Shown here one piece after another: positions 23,973-32,904 of a DNA stretch of 33,371 nt. Where the stretch lies: assembly GCA_902792855.1 (NCBI GenBank), contig CADBBP010000009.1:1-33371 (forward strand), in the 5' to 3' direction. This DNA comes from an uncultured Prevotellaceae bacterium. Its GTDB lineage: Bacteria; Bacteroidota; Bacteroidia; Bacteroidales; Bacteroidaceae. The position numbers and the translations under genes were made by a program. The notes beneath the pieces were generated by a model. It searched no databases and had not been told where the DNA came from. It saw nothing but the letters and a program-made list of their open reading frames with translations. The first letter of the stretch is position 1. Each line of letters starts with the position of its first letter.

Positions 23973-24416
23973 ATGAAAGCTTCGGAACAGACAATACAAA
24001 CCATTGAACGTGTTATCCGCAAGATAAGTCAGAAATTCCCCTCCACCGACACCCCCACTCTCCTCACCGACCTACACCTTCGCGTGTCCCAGGAGAGCGG
24101 CGAAATGCTTGTCCTCGATGACGATGAGAATGAAATCACTCGATGTGTGATAGAAGAGTGGATTAACAACAAGGAGGACCATTTTTATGAGGATGCCACC
24201 TCCGTGCTTCGCCACACCCTGAAGCGCCTCAGCAAAGTCATCGACAATTTTGGGTTGATACAACCCTTCAGCCTGGTACTGGAGGACGATGACCATGAGT
24301 CCATCTCAGAACTCTACATCTCCGATGGCGACACCATCATCCTTAGTGGTGAACTGATGAAAGACCTTGACAAAGACCTCGATAGTTTCTTTGAGAAACT
24401 TATGGAAGAAGACTGA
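23973..24416 (+). CDS. Conserved-looking acidic protein, unknown function
   Basis: The ATG at 23973, 16 bp after the exonuclease stop, gives 147 residues; the same frame is open further upstream only as overlap with the exonuclease gene. The protein is acidic (EMLVLDDDENEI, LVLEDDDHES, DLDKDLDSFFEKLMEED), with predicted helix-strand alternation, no signal peptide and no cysteine pair. I recognise no family. Tight spacing within the dnaN run indicates a real gene; function is unknown, though an acidic partner or DNA-mimic-like role is conceivable. Confidence 0.7.
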   Translation: MKASEQTIQTIERVIRKISQKFPSTDTPTLLTDLHLRVSQESGEMLVLDDDENEITRCVIEEWINNKEDHFYEDATSVLRHTLKRLSKVIDNFGLIQPFSLVLEDDDHESISELYISDGDTIILSGELMKDLDKDLDSFFEKLMEED

Positions 24417-24441
24417 CATCACCTCCCCAAATCTTAACATC

Positions 24442-25467
24442 ATGAAAAAGACACTACGCCTTGTCGCCCTTCCTGTCATTGCGGCACTGATAGCCTCCTG
24501 CTCTACGAAAGAAACGAAATCCTACGACCCGACAAAACCCGTAGAAATGATAGAGGCATTGAGCAACGACATTTCCTCGAATTGTTCCGACTGGAGCAAA
24601 GAAGACTGGGACAATGCCGCCGACAATATGGAAACCGCTTTGAAAAGCCTCCCCGACCCGATGGCTGATGACGAAGCCACCATCATCTCCTCGAGCCTGT
24701 CGCGCATATCGGTATATGCCAACCGCCACAAGCGCCTTGCAGCAAGCCTCATCGATGTGATTTCAGAATATGACGACACCGAGGCGGATGAGGATGAGGA
24801 CGCGGATGCTGATGTTGAAGCAACCATCACTGAAGCGACACCGCAACAAGCGGCAACAACAAACAACCAGGTAGAAGCCGCCGCACCTGTCCAGGCTCAG
24901 CCCGTAGCCGCCCCGGCACCACCACAACCCGCCGTCGCTCCTCCTTCCATCCCCAAAGCCCGTGTGCCAGCCGGACTGCTCATGGGACATGTCATCCGCG
25001 AAGGTGGCTACACCAACGTTCGCCAAGGCCCCGGCACCAACTACGGCATTGTTCAGAAAATCAAGGATGGCAGCCCCATCTACTACACCAACTACAACTC
25101 CAACTGGCGCGTGGTGTATGACAATGCCGGCAACGCCCTGGGCTACATGCACGCCAGCAAAGTCATCCCCGACGGTGCCCCTGTGGCAAGAAGCAATACT
25201 CGTGGCGGCGTGGTCTATGGCACCCCCTACGACTGGCTCTCCTCTCGCTATGTCACTCACAACGACCTCGCCTCCCTCAACCAGGGGCAGTTGCGCGTGC
25301 TTCGCAACTCCATTTATGCCCGACATGGCCGGAAATTCAAGGATGCCAGCCTTCGCCAATATTTCAACTCCCAGCCTTGGTACAACGGCTATCGCAACGA
25401 AATCTCCGCCGGCGAACTCAACAAATACGAGAGCTACAACATCAACTTCATCCAAAAATATGAATAA
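24442..25467 (+). CDS. Lipoprotein with SH3-like and YARHG domains
   Basis: The start MKKTLRLVALPVIAALIASCS is a lipoprotein signal with lipobox IASC, so the 341-residue product is membrane-anchored. Residues about 20-110 are helical. Residues 111-134 are strikingly acidic (DDTEADEDEDADADVE), followed by an A/P/Q-rich linker to about 173. Residues about 176-240 form a bacterial SH3 domain (GGYTNVRQGPGTNYGIV, NWRVVYDNAGNALGYMHASKV), often a cell-wall ligand binder. The C-terminal part has the YARHG domain, with IYARHGRKF and QPWYNGY. It overlaps the next gene by 8 bases (ATGAATAA). A sensing or wall-binding role is inferred. Confidence 0.85.
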   Translation: MKKTLRLVALPVIAALIASCSTKETKSYDPTKPVEMIEALSNDISSNCSDWSKEDWDNAADNMETALKSLPDPMADDEATIISSSLSRISVYANRHKRLAASLIDVISEYDDTEADEDEDADADVEATITEATPQQAATTNNQVEAAAPVQAQPVAAPAPPQPAVAPPSIPKARVPAGLLMGHVIREGGYTNVRQGPGTNYGIVQKIKDGSPIYYTNYNSNWRVVYDNAGNALGYMHASKVIPDGAPVARSNTRGGVVYGTPYDWLSSRYVTHNDLASLNQGQLRVLRNSIYARHGRKFKDASLRQYFNSQPWYNGYRNEISAGELNKYESYNINFIQKYE

Positions 25468-26167
25468 GAGCCATAGGAGCTATAGTGGCTATAAAAACTA
25501 TAGGAACTATAGCTCCTATAGACACCATAAAAATAAAAAGGTGAGAAGACTATTCACAGTCTTGTGCTGCGCCATCTGCCTTTCCGGCTTCGGCCAGAAA
25601 GCCATCAGTGACACGTCGCGCTTGCGAGATGGCGACTTGCTCTTCCTTGTTGCCCCGGAAACGAATGCCATCACTGCTGTGACGAGTGGCACACAATCTC
25701 TTCCCATCGACCATGTGGGCATTTTCCACCACCACGACGGAAAAGGCATGGTGCTTGAAGCCACATACAACGGTGTGGTGGAGACCCCATTGGCAGACTT
25801 TGGCAAAGGAGCAGCCAAGGTGTTGGTGGGTCGAGTGCGCGGAAAGATTGACATGGTGAAAAGCCTTGCCAATGCCCATGCGCTTTTAGGCAGGCCCTAC
25901 GACTTTCTGTTCCTTCCCGAAAACGAGGAGATATATTGCAGTGAACTGGTGCAGCTGTCATTCGTCTTCAAAGATGGCAGCAAGGTGTTCGCCCCCATCC
26001 CTATGACGTTCCGCGACAGCAATGGAGACTTGCTCCCCTACTGGCAGGAATTTTATGCCCGCCGGTTGTCAATGGTTCCAGACGGCTTTCCCGGCAGCAA
26101 CCCGGGCGAGTTGTCACGCCGTCAAAATGTTCGTATCAAATACGAATTACGCGGAATTGCAAGGTAG
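25460..26167 (+). CDS. YiiX/YaeF-like papain-fold secreted enzyme
   Basis: The product belongs to the permuted NlpC/P60 group of cysteine hydrolases. It has LRDGDLLFL, PIDHVGIFHHHDGKG with H85 (235-residue numbering), and EIYCSELVQLSFVF with C160, the expected catalytic pair. GRPYDFLFLPENE precedes the cysteine as in YiiX. Relatives hydrolyse amide bonds of lipids or peptides. The first ATG (25460) overlaps the lipoprotein gene but yields a repeat-derived RSYSGYKNYRNYSSY leader. A GTG at 25541 gives a much better signal peptide (MRRLFTVLCCAICLSGFGQ). Either start is possible. It is the last gene of the dnaN run. Substrate unknown. Confidence 0.8.
   Translation: MNKSHRSYSGYKNYRNYSSYRHHKNKKVRRLFTVLCCAICLSGFGQKAISDTSRLRDGDLLFLVAPETNAITAVTSGTQSLPIDHVGIFHHHDGKGMVLEATYNGVVETPLADFGKGAAKVLVGRVRGKIDMVKSLANAHALLGRPYDFLFLPENEEIYCSELVQLSFVFKDGSKVFAPIPMTFRDSNGDLLPYWQEFYARRLSMVPDGFPGSNPGELSRRQNVRIKYELRGIAR
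25473..25519. repeat. CTATAG-rich hairpin at the YiiX-like gene start
   Basis: ATAGGAGCTATAG (25473-25485) is exactly inverted as CTATAGCTCCTAT (25507-25519), and CTATA/TATAG forms an inner stem. It lies between the two possible start codons (ATG 25460, GTG 25541). The sequence is built from short CTATAG-type units, unlike neighbouring coding DNA. Confidence 0.7.
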
Positions 26168-26222
26168 AGTTGACAGAAAAATCCCGTCATGGTGAAAAAA
26201 GCTAAAAAACACCTCTTATCTC

Positions 26223-26252
26223 ATTGTAATTGACAAGAATTTCTTAACTTTG
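26223..26252 (+). promoter_or_regulatory. Promoter for pgk
   Basis: TAACTTTG at 26245-26252 is an exact -7 box. ATTG at 26223-26226 stands 18 bases upstream as a near -33. The pgk ATG is 46 bases downstream. Confidence 0.6.
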
Positions 26253-26298
26253 CAAAAGTAAAACGACACATTCTCATTTTAAACACCAATAAGCAATT

Positions 26299-27546
26299 AT
26301 GAAGATTGACCAATTCAATTTTGCCGGCAAAAAGGCAATCGTACGTGTTGATTTCAACGTACCCCTGGACGAAAATGGTAAGATAACCGACGACACCCGC
26401 ATCCGCGGTGCCCTTCCCACGCTGAAGCGCATTCTCTCCGATGGTGGCGCCCTCATCATCATGTCCCACATGGGCAAGCCCAAAGGAAAAGTGAACCCCA
26501 AGTTCTCCCTCGGTCAGATTGTTGACGCTGTTTCCGCCGCTCTCGGCACGGAAGTGAAATTTGCTCCCGACTGCGCCAAGGCCAAGGATGCCGCTGACGC
26601 CCTGAAGCCCGGCGAGGTGCTTCTGCTGGAGAACCTCCGCTTCTATCCTGAGGAGGAAGGCAAGCCTGTAGGCATCGAGAAGACCGACCCTGCATACGAT
26701 GATGCAAAGAAGGCAATGAAAGCCAGCCAGAAGGAGTTTGCAAAGACCCTTGCCAGCTACGCCGACTGCTACGTGATGGATGCCTTCGGCACCGCTCATC
26801 GCAAGCATGCCTCCACCGCCGTGATTGACGAGTTCTTCGACAAAGACCACAAGATGCTTGGCTACCTGATGGAGAAGGAAGTGAAAGCTGTTGACAACGT
26901 TCTTGGCAACATCAAGCGTCCGTTCACCGCCATCATGGGCGGCTCCAAAGTGTCCACCAAGATTGGCATCATCGAGAACCTCCTCGGCAAGGTTGACAAC
27001 CTGATTCTCTGTGGTGGTATGACCTACACCTTCGCCAAGGCCCTTGGCGGCGAGATTGGCAATTCGATTTGCGAGAACGACAAGCTCGACGTTGCCCTCG
27101 ATGTCATCAAGAAAGCCAAAGAGAACGGCGTGAACCTCGTCCTTGGCTCTGACTGCATCGCAGCCGACGCTTTCGACAACAACGCCAACACCCAAGTATG
27201 CCCCGCCAACGCCATCCCCGAGGGTTGGGAAGGTCTTGATGCCGGTCCCGAGACCCGCGAAGCCTTCGCCGAGGCCATCAAGCCTGCCAAGACCATCCTC
27301 TGGAACGGCCCTGCCGGCGTGTTTGAGTTCGACAACTTCATCGGTGGCTCGAAGGCCATCGCCGACGCCATCGCCGAGGCGACAGCCAACGGTGCCTTCT
27401 CCCTCATCGGCGGCGGTGACTCCGTTGCATGCATCAACAAGTTTGGCATGGCCGACAAGGTGAGCTACATCTCCACCGGCGGCGGCGCCCTGCTCGAGGC
27501 CATCGAGGGCAAGGTGCTTCCCGGCGTGGCAGCCATCGAGGCATAA
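26299..27546 (+). CDS. pgk: Phosphoglycerate kinase
   Basis: Pgk makes ATP in glycolysis by moving phosphate from 1,3-bisphosphoglycerate to ADP in the cytoplasm. The 415-residue protein has the family start [90 protein letters not shown] and the nucleotide-binding loop [13 protein letters not shown]. Length is normal. It stands alone between its promoter and a strong terminator. A 452-residue open frame opposite it on the minus strand is a codon-bias shadow. Confidence 0.98.
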   Translation: MKIDQFNFAGKKAIVRVDFNVPLDENGKITDDTRIRGALPTLKRILSDGGALIIMSHMGKPKGKVNPKFSLGQIVDAVSAALGTEVKFAPDCAKAKDAADALKPGEVLLLENLRFYPEEEGKPVGIEKTDPAYDDAKKAMKASQKEFAKTLASYADCYVMDAFGTAHRKHASTAVIDEFFDKDHKMLGYLMEKEVKAVDNVLGNIKRPFTAIMGGSKVSTKIGIIENLLGKVDNLILCGGMTYTFAKALGGEIGNSICENDKLDVALDVIKKAKENGVNLVLGSDCIAADAFDNNANTQVCPANAIPEGWEGLDAGPETREAFAEAIKPAKTILWNGPAGVFEFDNFIGGSKAIADAIAEATANGAFSLIGGGDSVACINKFGMADKVSYISTGGGALLEAIEGKVLPGVAAIEA

Positions 27547-27562
27547 CCATTCCCATTCATCC

Positions 27563-27594
27563 AGCCTCCCCCTCAACAAGGGGGAGGCTTTTTC
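27563..27594 (+). terminator. Rho-independent terminator after pgk
   Basis: AGCCTCCCCCT and AGGGGGAGGCT form a perfect 11-bp GC-rich stem with a five-base loop, followed by TTTTTC. Confidence 0.9.
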
Positions 27595-27619
27595 TTCCCC
27601 TTACCCAAACACCCCGACT

Positions 27620-30600
27620 ATGGAAAAACCATTCTCCCAAAAACTCCTTGCTCAACGCATCCTCCTTCCCCTCTTCCTCGCATTACTCGCCAGTGGGGCC
27701 ATGGCCCAAACCGACTACACCTCCTCGATAGTCAATCCCAATTTCGACGGTCTTAGTTTCTCCGGCTGGCAGCAAATGGGCATGGGCCTTCAGACCAACT
27801 CTGAGTTCCCCGGAAAGAGCAACCATGCCTATGCCGAACGATGGGTGAGCAAAGAAAACAACCTGCCCGACACCTATATCCGTCAGACCCTCTCCGGCCT
27901 TCCCAAAGGCCGTTACATGCTCACCGTCGCTGCCCAGCACGTGAAACAGGGCAGCACATCGGCGGCCACAGGCGGAACAATCTTCGCCGACTGGAAGGAG
28001 ACCACCGTCACCAGTTCCGGTGACTACACACTCACTTTCGACCTCCTCACCGACGATGTCACCATCGGCTTCAAGTGCGAAGGTTCCACCGCCAACTGGA
28101 TGGCGTGCGACAATTTCCGCCTCTCCCTCGTGAGCAACGATGTCGCCTACCTGCGCAGCGGTCTCTCCGACTTGGTGTCCCAAGCCCGCACGATAGCCAA
28201 CCAGTCCATGTCCTCCGAAGCGAAAAACGCCCTCTCCACCGCTCTCAGCACTGCGAGCGGCCTCACCACCTCCGGCGATGTCACAAGCATCGCTTCCGCA
28301 GCCAACACCCTGAAAAGTGCCATGCTCGCAGCCGAGCGCAGCATCTTCGCCACGAAGGTCAGCGCGACAGGGTCCACGCCCACCGTCACCACCCAGCACA
28401 ACCATGCCCGCGGCGCCACGATGATATTCGGTCGCATCAGCGTCAGTTCGTCGGCAAGCATCCTCGAGCAAGGCCTGTGCTACAGTTCCACCAACCCGGA
28501 ACCCACTGTCGCCGACGAGCGCACAACCCGCTATGTGAGCAACGGCGGCAACATCTACTGCATCGACAATGTCACCCCGGGCACCCTCTATTACGTTCGC
28601 GGCTATGCCGTCACCACCGGGTACAAGGTAGGCTATGGCGATGTCATCCGCGTTTATACGCTTCCCAAGGGGAACATCACGTGGAACTACGACAACGAGG
28701 GCGATAATGCCCAGAACGCCCGCATCTCACAAGCCGTTTCAGGAGCCATGAACTATTGGAACAACCTCACGAGCATCAGCGGCTTTCACCTCTCCGCCCA
28801 CTACAGCTATGGTGCCGGTGCTGGCGACGGCACCGCAGACTGCTCCTACGGCGGTTGGATGCGCATCAGCCAGAACGTGGCCTACCAAGCCACCGGCACA
28901 GTGCTCCACGAGGGCGGCCATGGCATCGGCGTAGGCACCACCAACACCTACTACGGCGACATCCGCTCCGGCAGCAGTTCCGGCGTGTGGTATGGCAAGC
29001 GTGCCACCCGCTTCCTCCAGTTCTGGGACAACAGTTCCGGCATCCGCCTCACGGGCGACGGCACACACCTCTGGTCCACCAATGCAGCACAAAACCTGTC
29101 GTACACCATCAACGGAGCACACGAAGACGCCCACAGCGATGTCCAATACTATGGCAACGCCCTGCTCATGCAGGCGATTGTGGAAGACGGTCTGTTCCCC
29201 GTGGAAAACCAGTTACAAGGACTGGCCTACACCTTCGAGCATAGCGACGATGCCACCTATTACCTCCGCAACAGCGATTCGAGGTACGGCCTCAAGTCGT
29301 CGTTCCTCGTTGACAACGGCGGAAAGCTCCAACTTCGCGAACTGTCCATCAGCGAGGCTGCCACCGCTTCCAACAACGCCCAGTGGAGCCTCAGCTTCGA
29401 CCCCTCGCAGCAACTCTATCGTCTGAAGAACAAGAGCACGGGCCGCTACATCCAATACTCCACCGACAATGCCACCGACGGTTTCAAGGCCAGTTCCGGC
29501 ACATCGGGCGAAATCGACCTCCGCCTGCAGCTGTCGTTTGCCGACGTCACCATGGGCAGCGGCAGCAATGCCCTTACGCTCGACTGCTACCATGTGATGC
29601 GTCGCAATGCCACCCCCTCCCCACAGGCGTTGTGTGCGGTCAGCTCCACCGCCACAGGCTCCACAGCATTCAGCAACACCCTGTCCGCCACCGCCCAGCG
29701 CTGGCTCATCCTCACCGATGACCAGTTGTCACAAATCGATGCCGCCCTCCGTGGTGACGAGCGAGCCAACTTGGACGATTTGATTGCTCACATCCGCTCC
29801 CTTGCCGGCCAGTCGCATACGGAGAAAGTCGAAGGAACAGACGAAGCACTTGAGGCTACGCTTGTTGGTATCGAAAGTCGCGAGGCAGGAGTCGACGCCT
29901 CCACCCTTGTGTCACTGCAAGGGGAGGCCAAAACAGCTCTTATGACATTCCTCCAACACACCACACCGCAAGGTGCTCCCTACGACCTCACTTTCCTCAT
30001 TGCCGATGCCGGAATGGATGGAAAGGCCGGATGGGAAGGCACAAGTCCCACCATCAGCCATTCTTGCGGCGAGTACTACCAGAAAGTGTTCGATGTTTAC
30101 CAAACCATCAACGGTGCCCCCTCCGGCCGCTATGAGTTCAAGGTACAAGCCTTCCAACGCCCCGGAACAGCCACCGACACTTACACCGATTATGTGAACG
30201 GCTCGGGTGCTTTTCCCGTCACGACCCAGGTGTATCTTGGCACAAGCCACACGGCAGCCTGCCACATCGGCCGATACGCCCAGTCGTCAAAAGTTGGCGT
30301 AGGCAGTGAAAGCGAGGTTGGCTCGCCTGTGAAGTACATCCCCAACAACATGGAGGCCGCCTCCGCCTATTTCGCACGAAACCTTTACGACAACAGTGTG
30401 GAGACAACGTTGGAGAGCAACAACCAGACATTGCGCTTTGGCATCCGCGGTGCCTCCTATGTCTCCTATGACTGGACCATCTTCGACAATTTCCGCCTTT
30501 ACTACCATGGTGGTTCCGTCATCAGCCAGGAACCGGCCTCCGAGGCCGACGGCTACGACATCACCACCGCCATGGCCCCCTATCTCTGCACCGGAAGCCT

Positions 30601-31681
30601 GAAGGACTGGACAACCAACGGCATGGTGTCCAATTACAACGCCGGCAGCGCACCCTACACCAACAGTGCAGATGGCTCGCTCATCGACTTCCCCTTCATC
30701 GAGCGCTGGACGAGCAGTGCCAACGGCGGCCACCTTGCCGACACGAACCTCTCACAGACCATTACCGAGTTGCCCAACGGCAAGTATTACATCCGAGCCT
30801 CACTCATCGCCGTCAACCAGTCATCTCCATCCACCGACGTGAGTGGTGTGACTTTCTGGGCTGGCAATCAGGAAATGTCGGTGGCCACCGGCGACGGACT
30901 TCCCGAGCGCTACTCCCTCTTGGTGGAAGTGAGCGACGGCACGTTGACGTATGGCCTCCGCGCCACCAACACCTCAGCCAACTGGATAGCCATCGACAAC
31001 ATCTCTTTGATTTACTGCGGCACGGAGGAGGAATACTTCGCCTTGGCCACCCCCTGTCATCCCATTCGGGTACCCGTAGGCCACTCCACTTTCGACCATT
31101 GGAACCTTGACGGTTGGACACAAAACGGCACATGGGGCACGATAAACACCACTTACGACCATTTCAATCCCCCCTTCGCCGAGAGTTGGGTGCGCTCCAC
31201 CAACCTTTCCGACCGCAGTCTGACGCAGACCCTTTCCCTGCCCAAAGGCTACTACACGCTTCAGGCCGCCGTGGAGGCCGTCCGGCAAGACCAGCCGTCC
31301 TTGGAGGTGAGCGGCGTATCGCTGCGCATTGACGACACCGCCCTCGGTTGCCACACCGCCGACGGCGCACCCGAGTTCTTCACCGTGGGAGAGCAGCTGG
31401 AAGAAGGCGAACACACCATCGGCCTCTACGTGTCGGGAACGAACGCCAACTGGGTGGCCATTGACAATGTCGTGCTGCGCTATTATGGCCTTCACCGCCC
31501 CTTGGCCGGCGACATCAACAACGACGGCTATGTGACCATCACCGATGTCACCATGCTGGTGGACAACATCCTCGACCCCACCAACCATCCAATAGAGACC
31601 TGCCTTTCCGACTTGAACGGCGACGACCTCATCACTGTGGCCGACGTCACCTATCTTGTGGACATCATCTTGGCAGAATAG
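27620..31681 (+). CDS. Giant secreted HEXXH protein with repeated jelly-roll modules and C-terminal dockerin
   Basis: The 1353-residue product starts with a signal peptide (MEKPFSQKLLAQRILLPLFL, cleavage after MAQ). Residues about 30-175 are a galactose-binding-like module ending TANWMACDNFRLSLV. A helical segment and an Ig-like module (about 245-350) precede a predicted zinc-protease region with HEGGHGIGVG at 430-439 (H430, E431, H434). A ricin-like beta-trefoil (about 535-710) follows, with YYLRNSDSRYGLKSS and YRLKNKSTGRYIQYS. Three more jelly-roll-like modules follow (about 790-965, 985-1135, 1145-1295), ending WTIFDNFRLYY, ANWIAIDNISLIY and ANWVAIDNVVLRY. Residues 1297-1353 are a dockerin pair (GDINNDGYVTITDV, DLNGDDLITVADV). 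It probably binds and cuts glycan-associated protein outside the cell. Motifs are visible; activity is inferred. Confidence 0.8.
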   Translation: MEKPFSQKLLAQRILLPLFLALLASGAMAQTDYTSSIVNPNFDGLSFSGWQQMGMGLQTNSEFPGKSNHAYAERWVSKENNLPDTYIRQTLSGLPKGRYMLTVAAQHVKQGSTSAATGGTIFADWKETTVTSSGDYTLTFDLLTDDVTIGFKCEGSTANWMACDNFRLSLVSNDVAYLRSGLSDLVSQARTIANQSMSSEAKNALSTALSTASGLTTSGDVTSIASAANTLKSAMLAAERSIFATKVSATGSTPTVTTQHNHARGATMIFGRISVSSSASILEQGLCYSSTNPEPTVADERTTRYVSNGGNIYCIDNVTPGTLYYVRGYAVTTGYKVGYGDVIRVYTLPKGNITWNYDNEGDNAQNARISQAVSGAMNYWNNLTSISGFHLSAHYSYGAGAGDGTADCSYGGWMRISQNVAYQATGTVLHEGGHGIGVGTTNTYYGDIRSGSSSGVWYGKRATRFLQFWDNSSGIRLTGDGTHLWSTNAAQNLSYTINGAHEDAHSDVQYYGNALLMQAIVEDGLFPVENQLQGLAYTFEHSDDATYYLRNSDSRYGLKSSFLVDNGGKLQLRELSISEAATASNNAQWSLSFDPSQQLYRLKNKSTGRYIQYSTDNATDGFKASSGTSGEIDLRLQLSFADVTMGSGSNALTLDCYHVMRRNATPSPQALCAVSSTATGSTAFSNTLSATAQRWLILTDDQLSQIDAALRGDERANLDDLIAHIRSLAGQSHTEKVEGTDEALEATLVGIESREAGVDASTLVSLQGEAKTALMTFLQHTTPQGAPYDLTFLIADAGMDGKAGWEGTSPTISHSCGEYYQKVFDVYQTINGAPSGRYEFKVQAFQRPGTATDTYTDYVNGSGAFPVTTQVYLGTSHTAACHIGRYAQSSKVGVGSESEVGSPVKYIPNNMEAASAYFARNLYDNSVETTLESNNQTLRFGIRGASYVSYDWTIFDNFRLYYHGGSVISQEPASEADGYDITTAMAPYLCTGSLKDWTTNGMVSNYNAGSAPYTNSADGSLIDFPFIERWTSSANGGHLADTNLSQTITELPNGKYYIRASLIAVNQSSPSTDVSGVTFWAGNQEMSVATGDGLPERYSLLVEVSDGTLTYGLRATNTSANWIAIDNISLIYCGTEEEYFALATPCHPIRVPVGHSTFDHWNLDGWTQNGTWGTINTTYDHFNPPFAESWVRSTNLSDRSLTQTLSLPKGYYTLQAAVEAVRQDQPSLEVSGVSLRIDDTALGCHTADGAPEFFTVGEQLEEGEHTIGLYVSGTNANWVAIDNVVLRYYGLHRPLAGDINNDGYVTITDVTMLVDNILDPTNHPIETCLSDLNGDDLITVADVTYLVDIILAE

Positions 31682-31713
31682 CAGGTACGCCGCCTTACGG
31701 CGCAACAAACAAA

Positions 31714-31745
31714 AAGCCGGGGGTGCATCGTTGCACCCCCGGCTT
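31714..31745 (-). terminator. Terminator between the HEXXH protein gene and reverse rubrerythrin
   Basis: AAGCCGGGGGTGCA and TGCACCCCCGGCTT form a perfect 14-bp stem with a TCGT loop. The T-run lies on the minus-strand side, so it best serves the rubrerythrin transcript, with weaker action on the plus strand. Confidence 0.85.
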
Positions 31746-31762
31746 GTCTATCTTGCACGTGC

Positions 31763-32320
31763 TTATTTCTTGAAGAGTCTCTTGTAGAGTCCCTCGAAGC
31801 CAGCACAGTGACGAGCCTCGTCCTTTGCCATCTCGTGCACGGTGTCGTGCGTGGCGTCCATATTGGCCTTCTTGGCGTTGCGTGCGATGCGGAACTTGTC
31901 CTCGCAAGCCCCTCTCTCGGCAGCGATGCGTGCCTCGAGGTTGCTCTTGGTGTCACCCAGGACATCGCCAAGCAGTTCAGCAAACTTGGCAGCATGCTCG
32001 GCCTCTTCAAAAGCGTACCTCTTGAAAGCCTCAGCCACTTCCGGGTAGCCCTCGCGGTCGGCCTGGCGGCTCATGGCGAGATACATACCCACCTCTCCAC
32101 ATTCGCCATTGAAATGGTTGAGCAAGTCCTTAATCATCTCCTCGTCGGCACCCTCCTTGCGGGCAGCACCCAGTTCGTGTACTGTTGCAAATGGTTGCTC
32201 CTCACCCTCAACTACTTCGTTGAACTTCGATGCAGGAGCCTTGCAGATGGGGCATCTCTCGGGAGCCTCGGTACCTTCATGGATATATCCACAAACGGTG
32301 CAAATAAACTTTTTCTTCAT
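31763..32320 (-). CDS. Reverse rubrerythrin (peroxide/oxygen reductase)
   Basis: Reverse rubrerythrins detoxify hydrogen peroxide or oxygen in anaerobes with a di-iron centre fed by a rubredoxin domain. The rubredoxin comes first here, unlike classical rubrerythrin: C7, C10, C23 and C26 ([16 protein letters not shown]). The ferritin-like four-helix part (about 55-185) carries the glutamates and histidines in [40 protein letters not shown] and [15 protein letters not shown]. The start at 32320 (MKKKFICT) is chosen over an upstream in-frame ATG at 32362 because it opens the rubredoxin domain directly. It lies 42 bp after the PerR-like gene and is probably co-transcribed and peroxide-induced. 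Confidence 0.92.
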   Translation of the reverse strand: MKKKFICTVCGYIHEGTEAPERCPICKAPASKFNEVVEGEEQPFATVHELGAARKEGADEEMIKDLLNHFNGECGEVGMYLAMSRQADREGYPEVAEAFKRYAFEEAEHAAKFAELLGDVLGDTKSNLEARIAAERGACEDKFRIARNAKKANMDATHDTVHEMAKDEARHCAGFEGLYKRLFKK

Positions 32321-32362
32321 AATGGTTGTTGTTAATGTGTATAGAATAAAATGAGATATCAA

Positions 32363-32794
32363 TTAGTGAGAACTACGCTTCCCGCATTCTTCACAAAGCC
32401 CCTTGTAATAAAGTTGCACCTCATCGACAAGGCATCCCTCTATCGAGGCAGAGTCAGGCACTTTAGGAGCCGCTTGTCCAAACAAGTTGATCACCTTCCC
32501 ACAACTCTTGCAGAAGAAGTGCACATGTGGTGATACAATGCCATCGTAACATACCCTGTGGTCATCGATGGTGATCATCTGTGCCACCTTGTGCTCTGAA
32601 AGCATTCTCAGCGTATTGTAAACAGTCGTCCTGCTTAGCGTGGGAATATCCGCGCACAGTCCTTTGTAAACATCCTCCACTGTAGGATGTGTGTCATGGG
32701 CCATCAGATATTGCATAATGGCCAATCTTTGCATGGAGGGCTTGATGCCACATTCCACTAATTTTTTGAAAGCTTCTCGGTTGTTGGAATCCAT
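32363..32794 (-). CDS. perR: Fur-family regulator, PerR-like
   Basis: The 143-residue protein has the Fur winged helix (GIKPSMQRLAIMQYLMAHDTHPTVEDVYKGL, TLSRTTVYNTLRMLSEHKV). The metal-binding half carries PHVHFFCKSCGKV and a second CEEC pair for structural zinc. Its setting directly upstream of reverse rubrerythrin favours a peroxide sensor over an iron regulator. PerR senses peroxide by metal-catalysed histidine oxidation, then leaves its operators. The start is the ATG at 32794 (MDSNNREAFKK); an in-frame extension upstream passes through the promoter and is rejected. PerR versus Fur cannot be settled by sequence alone. Confidence 0.85.
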   Translation of the reverse strand: MDSNNREAFKKLVECGIKPSMQRLAIMQYLMAHDTHPTVEDVYKGLCADIPTLSRTTVYNTLRMLSEHKVAQMITIDDHRVCYDGIVSPHVHFFCKSCGKVINLFGQAAPKVPDSASIEGCLVDEVQLYYKGLCEECGKRSSH

Positions 32795-32832
32795 AGTCTT
32801 ATCAATTAAAAAACGCCTAGTGTTTTGTTTTG

Positions 32833-32864
32833 CAAAAATAGTGATTTTTTTCATAGCATCCAAA
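32833..32864 (-). promoter_or_regulatory. Consensus promoter for the perR-rubrerythrin operon
   Basis: On the minus strand TTTG (32861-32864), 20 bases, then TATTTTTG (32833-32840) matches the consensus exactly. The leader to the ATG at 32794 is about 35 bases and AT-rich; it could hold a PerR operator, but none is clearly recognised. Confidence 0.75.
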
Positions 32865-32904
32865 TATTTTTGTAATTTTTTCAAAAAATTGAAATAATAG
32901 ATAA

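Noticed and set aside
24962..25459. Long N-terminal extension of the YiiX-like gene
   Set aside because: The region is the out-of-frame shadow of the SH3/YARHG lipoprotein (T/P/A-rich), and the real starts are at 25460 or 25541.
26221..27579. 452-residue open frame on the minus strand opposite pgk
   Set aside because: Pgk is unmistakable on the plus strand; the antisense frame is V/G/A/H-rich without motifs, a product of C-ending codon bias.
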